The position numbers and the translations under genes were made by a program. A stretch of 64,000 nt of DNA. Source: Anthopleura xanthogrammica. Lineage: Eukaryota > Cnidaria > Anthozoa > Actiniaria > Actiniidae. The notes below the pieces were generated by a model that was not told where the DNA came from, did no database searches, and was given only the letters and a program-made list of their open reading frames with translations. Below are positions 55,838 to 64,000 of this stretch, one piece after another; the first letter of the stretch is position 1, and the number at the start of each line of letters is the position of its first letter. The stretch covers positions 9,871,755 to 9,935,754 of the forward strand of contig OZ025217.1 of assembly GCA_964019055.1 (NCBI GenBank), in the 5' to 3' direction.

Positions 55838-56748
55838 CTAAGCAGAGATAAACAAAATATCGCCAAATTCGTCTTCAATCAGGTATTTCCCATCTCTGAC
55901 ACGACACAAGTCTCGAATCACTTGCAGGCTTTCCTCGACTTTATCCTTTGTTGCCGTTTCACGAAAATTCTTCACCCGGGTCAAGAAATCGAGCAACAGA
56001 CTGCCTGCCATTGATTTGTCGTCGAAAACCTCTGTAACATCAAAGGAATACTCTTGCTTGTGATGATCAACTTTCCATCCTCGCTTGTCAGCAACTTTTA
56101 CAATCTGCTCGGGCAAAGATTCTCCACGAGGTTTTCCACCCCACAACTTGGGCACGATATTCCTTGCGATAAATTCACTTGTAATACAAACTATTTGGCC
56201 ATTCGTTTTTAACTGCTGTTCAAAGCAATGAACCAAAACTCCTTCAAGGTCACTGTCAGCAGCTCCCACAACATGGAACAAACTGTACACGAAGTGCACG
56301 ATGTCGAATTTTGTAGGACATCCTTCAGGAAAACGGCCTCTGATTTACTTTGAACATACTCTTGGAAGGTCTTTTGACACACCTCAAAGCTAGTTTGGTC
56401 ACCATCAAGTGTGGTTGATGCTTGTCTTTTGAGCTTGTCTTTATATTGAGTCACAAAATCAGGATTGGGCTCGAGTGCACGATTGAATATTTTTGTACTT
56501 CGAAACTTTTCGTGATCTGACAGATCTTCCTGCACGATCTTGATGATGTGCCTATCAATCTCACCATCTCCACTGCCAACGCTCAAGATATTAAAATGGC
56601 GATGATCTTGGCTTGAATTCAATATCTTCTTCAAAGCACTTGGAAGATAGAGATCCAGAGCACCTTTAGACCTGGCTACTTGGTCAGACCTCTCTTGGTA
56701 AACATTGTAGCTGTTAATATAAGATTCACGGTAGTCAAAACACGCCAT
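55838..56748 (-). CDS. HNMT: Histamine N-methyltransferase-like SAM-dependent methyltransferase, with a one-base frameshift
   Basis: HNMT methylates histamine in the cytosol with S-adenosylmethionine. The ATG at 56748 (MACFDYRESYINSYNVY) opens a frame with the SAM-binding motif ILSVGSGDGEID and the downstream acidic EPNPDF. The second half is in another frame: KFDIVHFVYSLFHV, GQIVCITSEF, the KLWG stretch, and LLLDFLTRVKNFRETA, as in HNMT. The switch falls at 56335-56340 (plus strand ggcctc); one extra base there would rejoin the frames at about 300 residues, the family's usual length. Either the allele is broken or the assembly lost a base from a G run. No splice pair explains the switch well. 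The gene appears otherwise intronless. Cnidarians carry several HNMT-like genes, so the real substrate may differ. Confidence 0.85.
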
Positions 56749-57364
56749 TTCTGCGGAGTATATATCACTGTGCTCTGAAGGCAAATTTGTGCTTCGAATA
56801 TACTATAAGAAGGAAAAATGTTCATTAGTAAATATCATAAAATGTCCAAAATTCCACTAAGATTAAAAGAATATTATCATTTAAATATCACGTTGCATAA
56901 TAATTTCCTGAAGCAGATATAAAAGGAAGAACAATTTTGAACAAACACTACAGAAAGTAACAGATATACACCTTTTGCTGTTCCTTTAGGCGAAATATTC
57001 ATTCATTTAAACCAAGGGTTGAAACAATAAGGCCAATATATACGTTCATTAATACGAACATGAACTTCACACGTGAAAGAACATTAAAGTATGCCATTTA
57101 CATATGTATTGACTTTCAATGGCAGGATGGGAGGATTGCAGAAAGACCGCGAGGAGGGGCAAACAATGTTCGAGTTGACGATGAAATGAAGGGATGCCTG
57201 GAAGGCATTTTAAATGAAAACTGCCTCATTACACTAGCACAGACAAACCAAGAATTAAGGTGACTCGACCCAATAATTTTGCATGCGCACCTTCCAACTT
57301 TGAACCTCATATTCCTAAAAAGATTGATTCCAATTTCATATCCACTAGAACACATATGTTACAT

Positions 57365-57475
57365 CAGAGTTAATAGAGGGGAATGGTTATGAAACCCGGC
57401 GAACATCAAAGGGCTAAACAATAGGCCCGCTCTCGATGTTGAATGTACCGGTCACGTGATCACGAGAGTGCACAC
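57365..57475 (+). repeat. Left terminal inverted repeat of the P-like transposon
   Basis: 111 bases, perfect match to the right repeat, containing tcacgtgatcacga near the inner end. The THAP gene starts 115 bases further in, so the repeat and adjacent DNA probably carry its promoter. Confidence 0.9.
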
Positions 57476-57589
57476 AACCAGCTGAGATTTCAAAGCGTGT
57501 AGCAAAGACAACAAGCGATATTTTACATAGATTTTTATTATATAGAGTGTTTTTAATAGAGTTTTAACTAGCTAGATTTATCATATACG

Positions 57590-59513
57590 ATGCCAGGCCG
57601 CAACTGTGCGGTTTTTGGCTGTGGATCGTGTAGACGGACCAAAGGAATCGGTATTTTCAAGTTGCCCTTGGCTGTCGACGAGAAACATCGTGAATGGCGC
57701 GAAGCTTGGCTTGGGGAACTGAAAAAAACAAGAGCGATCGACTCCGATTTTAGAGATCAAATAAAGAACGATCGAGTCTACACTTGCGAGAAGCATTTTA
57801 CACCCGAAGAGGTTGAGATTTGTAAGTATTTAACATGTATCTTTGGTTTGTTTACTTTCGAAAGTTTAGCGCAAAGTTTACACGATATGCCATCTGTCTT
57901 GACTAAATCCCGGACTAAATATACTTACGATCTTGACTTGAAAATACGATCTTGACTTGAATATACGATCTTTACTCGTTTATTGCAGTTCGCAGCGAAA
58001 AAACTACTAGGAGAAAGCCGAAATTCGGTGCATTACCGAAGCTAAATATGCCAGCAAAAAGTATACAAACTTACACGCCAGCGCCAAGACCAGAGCGTCG
58101 CCCCGTCGTCAAAACAGTGGAGGATACTTCAAATGCCAATATCTGCTACAAAACATTTTCAGAGCTCTGCCACAGAGTCAAGAGCATAAAATCTCTGAAT
58201 GAGTGGAATTTGAAAGTAATGTCGGATCGTGTTGTCCTCAAGAAAGACGTAAATCCTTATCTCATTCCCATGTTTGAGATAGTTGTAGACGAAAGCCTGG
58301 GATTTACTGTTAAAGTGTTTGGGGCCTACTTGGTGGATGATCACCCTATTTACAGCGAGAATCTTCGTTCAATGAGAAATATAACTATTTCTAATCTTGT
58401 CAATGGATTGAAGAAATATAAACTTTGTAGTGGAGCTATTGCCACCGAATTTACTGCAAAGTTATACCACCATGTTGTCCCTATTGAGATAAATGATCTA
58501 ATGGACAATGAAAATGAGCAGCAGTTCCCTCATGAAGGATTTTGGAGAGCAAAAGACTGTTTGCTGATATGCGAACAAGAAAACGGTGTATGTGAGTCGT
58601 GCTCTGACTATTGTTTGTATTCTGAAAAGGCAAGAAAAGCCAAGGACAACAGACAGTCAAAGCCTGCACATATAAAGGCACCGGTGTCAAAGACTGACCC
58701 AAAGAGGTTGAAGCTCACTCTGCAAGGACAAAGACTGCACTTTGACAACTTGAGAGGGAACTTAATGAAATGCGAACAGAACTACAGAACACTAACATTG
58801 AAGTTGACCATGAACTGAGTAACGACCTGACAAAGATCCTTGGGACTGCTGCTGATACATCCAAAATGACTCCTTTCATGAAGTTGTTTTGGGAGCAGCA
58901 GCAGAAACTGTTTTCTAGCAGCCAAAAAGGAGTGCGCTACCATCCTATGATTGTAAGATTTTGTCTCTCCCTGGCTGCCAAGTCACCTTCTTGCTATGAG
59001 GAGCTAAGGAATAGCGGGGTTCTAGTTCTTCCAAGCCAACGCCGATTGAAAGATTATCGGAATGCTATCAAGCCAAAGAGGGGATTCCAGCCGGAAATTT
59101 TGGATTACTTGAAATCATGGAAAACCAGCATTCAAAACAGACCTGGTAACTTCACCCAGAATGCCCGAGCCAGAATGTTCTTATCTTGGCAGACATATGA
59201 GGGGTTTCAGATCTCAGTCCACTCTGCAATTGAGTGCACAAAATTCCTTCTTCAGGAAGGCATGGAGTTTGTCTTGACAGAACGTTTCTGCCAAGACCCG
59301 GTGGAGGAATACTTCGGGAATCAGCGCAAGCTTGGGAGGCGCAGCGACAATCCAGACATTCACCAATTTGGGTACAATGCCAATACCATCCGAATCCAGA
59401 GAACCGTGTCATGCCAGAGTGGAAACACAAGGGGGAGGAAGGATGAACAACGACAATGGGTACAAGTGACAGATGACAGATTACCATGCAGAAAAAGAAA
59501 AAAAACTGAATAA
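57590..59513 (+). pseudogene. THAP-domain P-element-like transposase, catalytic core missing and frameshifted
   Basis: Exon 1 (57590-57821) encodes a THAP zinc finger (C2CH): CAVFGCGSC near the start, a W in the middle and YTCEKHF at the end. Exon 2 begins at 57989. Frame one ends at 58818, but the protein clearly continues in the frame opening near 58770 ([39 protein letters not shown]). A one-base loss near 58760-58770 (cttaatgaaatg) explains this. The next recognisable block is the family C terminus ([39 protein letters not shown]). In P/THAP9-type transposases a long RNase H-like and GTP-binding region separates these two blocks; here they are fused at about 59085-59110. The product could still bind DNA through THAP but not catalyse transposition. 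Confidence 0.85.
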
Positions 59514-60319
59514 TACATTGGTAGCTAGTCATAAAACATGTTTTACTCACTAGTCACAGTTTAAATGCAAGTCATTTTGCTTATGGAACATTTAATGGAA
59601 TACCATTTTATAATATTTTGCTGTGACAGTTTTTTGTATACATTTAAATCTATAAGTCAATTTATATCAAAGATATTCTAGAGATATTTTCCATTGAAAG
59701 TGAAATAAAAATCACTATTTAGTTTCTAGTAGATTATAAAAGAAAACAATGGACTAGGAGTTGATAGCCCACAAGGACGAGAGGTCTAATTGTTTTAGAA
59801 TAAACATACTAATCAGTCAAATAAACAATTTGAATTTTGCACACAGTTTCTTTGCATCTTTTGCACAGCCAATCAGCATGCAGGATTTGTGATAGACCAT
59901 TGGTATGTTTATATCTATAACTATTAGATTTACTATCTTTTTATGGTGGGTGTAAAATGACTCCAGACTAGTACAAGTAACTCTGGTGTATTAAATAACA
60001 TGGATTGTCAACAAGATATGTTAATAAACAATAATAATTTTTTTACAATAATTGTTGTGTTTAACATAAACTACAATATTATTTACATGTTTAAAGGGAC
60101 TGACAACAATAAAGGTATTCCATGTTTGATGGCCAGAATAATTTTTATTTCTTTTAGAAGAAATCAATGTTAATATTTTCCCTGTTTTTGCATATTTGAA
60201 TTGCTATTGATAAACATTACAATCAGTATGATTCATGAACATGATAACATTATGCTGTAACTAGTCATAACAAAACATCTGGCATTACCGACAGTATTCT
60301 TATTTTTTACAATATTTAG

Positions 60320-60412
60320 CAGTTATTCGCCGAAGGCGAAGTGATTATCGATGAATATTTACCGAGCGGCGAGTCTTCGAGCTGCGAGGTAAATATTCAT
60401 CGATAACCACTG
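60320..60412. repeat. Palindrome inside the transposon
   Basis: 'tgattatcgatgaatatttaccgagcggcgag' pairs with 'ctgcgaggtaaatattcatcgataaccact'. Related 'gccgaaggcgaagtgattatc' and 'gtgattatcggctgataatcc' segments follow at 60550. It may be a small insertion. Confidence 0.7.
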
Positions 60413-60678
60413 AGCTTGAGGTGAATAATTGTTTTAGTATAAATAAAAAGGTGATTATTTCAAAAAAGAAAGAAGGAAACAACATTGAAAGTGAAAATAT
60501 TTTATTTTTTAAAAGCGCGACGGTCACGCTGACAGCCATTTTGTCCGAAAAGGTGATTATCGGCTGATAATCCGAGATAGAAAACCAATCAGAGCGCGCG
60601 ATTTTGTATAATCACCTTTGTATTTATACTAATTGGTATTAATATGATTTTGAAAATACAATAATGATAGCCACTTCT

Positions 60679-62015
60679 CTACTCAAGCCTTGTTTCATTT
60701 TCCGCTTCACAACTTCGACTGATTTCTTTGCGAAGTGCTTTAGACTTAGTTTGATTACTTCTAAGCTTGTGTTGCTGAATGATATCTTTAGCCAAAGAGA
60801 ATGATCTGACCCTGACATATAAATCTACAATTGCATGTAAAACATCCTTAATTACGTGAGCTTGTGGTACCAATTCTGAGTCGGATACTATCAAATTATA
60901 ATATGCAAGCAGCTCACTATCAGTCACTGACTTGTCAGTTATTCCTTTCATATTTACACTTTGTAAATTGCCATCAGGAGATTATTGCCTAAAAAAATAT
61001 TCTATTCTAAAAAAACTTTTTGTGAATACTTTGTGATATGCCAAAGACCTCCACGGCTAAGATTTGAAACCAGTTTCTGGGAGTCACATCCATCCTCCAG
61101 CTTTCCAGCTTTCAAAATAGACATTGCCTGCTGGCTTTCTGTTGATATTTTAGTACCATGCTTCTTATGTGGATTATGCAGTACATAGCCACCCAGATAC
61201 TGCAAACCAACTGTTTCTCTATCTGATAGTACAGTTTGTTGTTGTGGGCTGTTATCCTTGGAGGTCTTAAATTGCTTGCAGTATACAATCATGCAATCTG
61301 CTACTTTTGTTGACAATAATGTGGCAGCATTTCTTGAAAGTCCTTTGAAGTATTTTGCAGAGTTTAATGGAATTTCACCATAGTATTTAGCATAAAACTT
61401 TTCAGTGTTGCCATTTTTTGAATATCCATCAAATATGGACTTCAGCTTCACAAATTCTACATTCTCGTCCTTGAGTTCTTCAAATGAGTAGACTTCCATT
61501 TCCTTTTGAATTGACTGGGCATACTGCTTAGAAGTTTTAACTTTTTGCACGGCAGTTTTCACAATGTCTGAGAGGATGCTTGGTGTAAGAGTTATAGGCT
61601 GTTTTTGAGTCGCTATGTTGCTGTGTTTTGTTGTCATGTGTCTTTGAAAACCTCCTCTGGTCTTATACTTACAATAATACTTATACATACAATAACTTCA
61701 GGCTGAATCTACAAGACAAAAGTAAAAACCGTGAGCGACATGTAATTGCCACTTTAGACATTCAAAGACAAGGAAAGAGATTTCAAGAAGTATTTCGATA
61801 CGATCACTACTGCCGGCCGACGATGAACCCTGTTCGTATCGAGTCAAAATCTTTGCATTATGCTCTAAATTTCACTCAAACGAAAAACAAATCATACTCA
61901 CATTCTCAACTGAAGCTTTAAACTGATCGTCCATCTCTTCATCTTTTTCTATCATGTCTAAAACAGCATCAAAATCATCCCCAAACAAGAAAAAATCTTC
62001 ATCTTCGGCCGCCAT
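60679..62015 (-). pseudogene. Partner gene of the P-like transposon (acidic N terminus, C2H2-like finger), broken
   Basis: A first exon 62015-61902 encodes MAAEDEDFFLFGDDF...MDDQFKASVEN and ends with a gtgagt donor. The main exon, from about 61700, has a finger-like stretch (YYCKYKTRGGFQRHMTTKH) and then FYAKYYGEIPLNSAKYFKGL and ETVGLQYLGGYVLHN. The last block resembles a block near the C terminus of some P-type transposases. The frame then breaks at an A/T run (61009-61015), continues in the next frame to an in-frame TAA (60982-60984), and goes on through SPDGNLQSVNMKGI to a stop at 60679. The join of the first two exons is not in frame as it stands. Function unknown; probably an accessory protein. 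Confidence 0.65.
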
Positions 62016-62035
62016 GTTTGTTGTTGTGATAGCGA

Positions 62036-62146
62036 GTGTGCACTCTCGTGATCACGTGACCGGTACATTCAACATCGAGAGCGGGCCTATTGTTTAGCCC
62101 TTTGATGTTCGCCGGGTTTCATAACCATTCCCCTCTATTAACTCTG
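62036..62146 (-). repeat. Right terminal inverted repeat of the P-like transposon
   Basis: Exact complement of 57365-57475. The minus-strand partner gene starts 21 bases inside it, at 62015. Confidence 0.9.
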
Positions 62147-63677
62147 GTAAAACCGAGACGAAAATTTAATTCTTTCTTCTGAAATTTCGTGAAATGCTCA
62201 AGACATACTTCCTCAATCGATTGGAAGTTCGGGAAGGAAAAAGTGTTTGACTATTTTGAGCTGAGAGCCGAAGATGTGAGACCAGGTTCAGGTATTCTTA
62301 TGATAATCCACTGTAATGTCTGACTATTATAGTCCTTGGCATTAAAATGTAATTACCGAGCTGAAAACGTAACTATCACCAACGGAATTAAATTGAGATC
62401 AAATGAAAGTTCGAATACACTTTATTTTATTGTATTTGAGGTTCGGGCTGGCTTATTTATCCAGTTAAAATTAAAATATTTTACCGTTTATCGAAATTTC
62501 TCAATACTTTTCCCACCATATTTGAGCCCTGAATTTTATAAGTATCATGACTATAACTGCGCATGTCCGTTCGGAATTTCTGGCGATGAAAACTCTGTCA
62601 GTTGTTCCTCCTTGGTTGTTCCTCTACCGAGCAAAGTCTCCCGTAATATATCTGATACAAAATCGTCGTGATTTGCATAAATTTTAACTCCAATTTTCTC
62701 AGCCAAATTCAATTTTATCTTTAAAATTTTAGTAGAACATGAATGTATACACCTAGACGTTTCATAAGTAATATACAATATTCGTGTCCGTGTCGTATCA
62801 GATATACAATCACTCGCCTTCGGCTCGTGGTTGTATATCTGATACAACACGGCCACTCATATTGTACATATTACTTGTATCACGGCTATTAATTTTTTTT
62901 ACATTACTTGGCATGGACCGCGGAGCACCCTAAAAGGCTGTGGGGCTATATAAGAGACTAGTATGGGAAAAGGGAAAAAGTTGTAGGGCTATAGCGTCTA
63001 TTTCACTATCGAAAGCTCTTTACTTTGGTGTAAGATAGATGGTTTTACGCCAATTACAGCGAAAGATTGTCAAGTTTGACTCTCCCTACCCCCCACCTAT
63101 AAACATTTTTGTTTCATAATCCATACTCGGAAAGCATTCGTGTGTAGAACGATGGCGGCTTGACTTTCCTCCCTTGTTAAATTATATTGACACAAATCCA
63201 CACATAGGATACCATAGGGAAATTATATAGTAAAAACAAAGGCGCGCGCGAAAAAAAATGTTCTAGTGCATTTTTTACTGATTTTTTTGCTTGTTCGTAT
63301 TATAGAGGACATTATCTTGACCTGGAATAAAAAAGATAAATTAAACGCGATTTTATTTTCACCTTTTACTTTTATCTAAATTGGGCTCCCTGTGGTTTGT
63401 CTGGGTTTGGGGTAGCTGTGTTATTTCTTGATGGACTGGTGACTAGCACTTTAAACACGCGGGAAAGTTTGAAGAAAAAGAAGAAACCAAAACTTATTTG
63501 TTGACTAAAAACTACCCTTTCTATTCCTTTGAGGCTGAATTACAGGCAAAAAGCATCAGAGGAAGGGCTTAATATGTTTTTTTGATCCAAATATGGGATC
63601 AATTTCGTATGGTTTTTGTTTTTTACGAAGATTTAAGCCTGTAAAGCTCAACAGTCGAGTCTACATTGTTGTTCAAA
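62147..63677. other. Region between the transposon and the right-edge gene
   Basis: No gene is supported. It contains a palindrome at about 62787-62862 (gtatcagatatacaatcactcgcc and complement) and the dispersed repeat at 63262-63392. The stretch just before 63678 presumably includes the promoter of the next gene. The open frames at 62336 and 62551 overlap the palindrome and have no recognisable domain. Confidence 0.55.
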
Positions 63678-63967
63678 ATGGCGGCTCGCTCTGGTCTCGG
63701 TCTCCCGAGCAATAACCTCGCTCAGCAGCTGGAAATGTTCAACAAGAACAAAAAAATATCAGGGAATATATCTAAGGGAAAAAAAGGTTCTGAATCTAAA
63801 GAAAATGGGTAAGTTTTGTTAAAATTCGATGGCATTGTCTGACATAACTCACACAAATGAAACCACACAAATGATTCACTCATAAATTGTCTGTCTGTTT
63901 GGCTTTTATTCCCCGATCCAGTCCAAGTTTATTCCGGTTTTTCAAAAAGGATAAATCAAATGTAAAG
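63678..63967 (+). CDS. Unrecognised gene, first two coding exons (runs off the window)
   Basis: Exon 1 (63678-63808) starts aaaATGGCGGCTCGC and encodes MAARSGLGLPSNNLAQQLEM then a Lys/Ser-rich stretch. Exon 2 (63922-63967) adds PSLFRFFKKDKSNVK. Donors (gg|gtaagt, aag|gttagt) and acceptor (gatccag) are good and the phases agree: 59 codons to the window edge. The start has a favourable context. No signal peptide, domain or known family is visible; a nuclear or cytosolic protein is the only reasonable guess. Confidence 0.7.
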
Positions 63968-64000
63968 GTTAGTGGTTAAATATAAGACCATGATATGTCT

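Larger units (their letters stand above)
57365..62146. mobile_element. P-superfamily-like DNA transposon, 4782 bp, perfect 111-bp terminal inverted repeats
   Basis: Bases 57365-57475 and 62036-62146 are exact reverse complements by eye, starting CAGAGTTAATAG and ending CTATTAACTCTG. The ends fit the CANRG rule given for P elements. Two genes read inward and converge: a THAP/P-transposase relic on the plus strand and a C2H2-like partner on the minus strand. The expected 8-base target duplications are not matched (tgttacat against gtaaaacc). TTAA occurs five bases inside each end, so a TTAA-targeting element with chance extension is a less likely alternative. The interior 59520-60670 is A+T-rich non-coding, with a palindrome at 60320-60410. 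Confidence 0.85.

Noticed and set aside
62336..62856. Overlapping frames on both strands right of the transposon
   Set aside because: They include a palindrome and show no conserved motif.

Overview
The window is eukaryotic and animal: spliced genes with GT-AG introns, an A+T-rich background, dense microsatellites and many short inverted-repeat transposons. The gene set (POLG, an OATP transporter, importin-11, DDX59, a histamine N-methyltransferase-like gene, an orphan rhodopsin-class GPCR, a secreted PAN/EGF/mucin-repeat protein, THAP/P-type transposons) fits a cnidarian, most likely an anthozoan (coral or sea anemone). That placement is inference from gene style, not a database match.

Layout, left to right. 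567-2262 (+): the last four exons of POLG. 3703-12980 (+): a complete ten-exon SLCO/OATP gene of 714 codons whose introns carry very long microsatellites. 14185-32631 (+): complete IPO11, 37 exons and 965 codons in one unbroken frame; one intron (22828-23495) has a minor-spliceosome (U12) AT donor and branch site. Its introns hold many foldback MITEs, tRNA-like SINEs and a 5'-truncated LINE. 34133-40738 (-): at least two exons of a secreted-type protein with a PAN/apple module, an EGF-like fragment and about 105 copies of a 15-residue Thr/Pro/Ser repeat. 40740-46541: mostly gene-poor A+T-rich DNA with a tandem triplication. 46542-47471 (+): an intronless class A GPCR. 48353-54337 (+): complete six-exon DDX59 (643 codons). 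54654-55548: an inverted-repeat element whose arms carry arrays of the octamer TGACTCAT, identical to the AP-1 core site. 55838-56748 (-): an HNMT-like gene with a one-base frameshift. 57365-62146: a 4.8-kb P-superfamily-like transposon with perfect 111-bp terminal inverted repeats and two convergent broken genes. 63678-end (+): the first two exons of an unrecognised gene.

The housekeeping genes are independent: mitochondrial DNA replication (POLG), organic anion transport (SLCO), nuclear import (IPO11), RNA helicase (DDX59). No operon or pathway links them. The unusual content is the repeat biology: nested MITEs with readable target duplications, introns almost entirely made of satellite DNA, an expanding coding minisatellite, and a decayed two-gene transposon with pristine ends.
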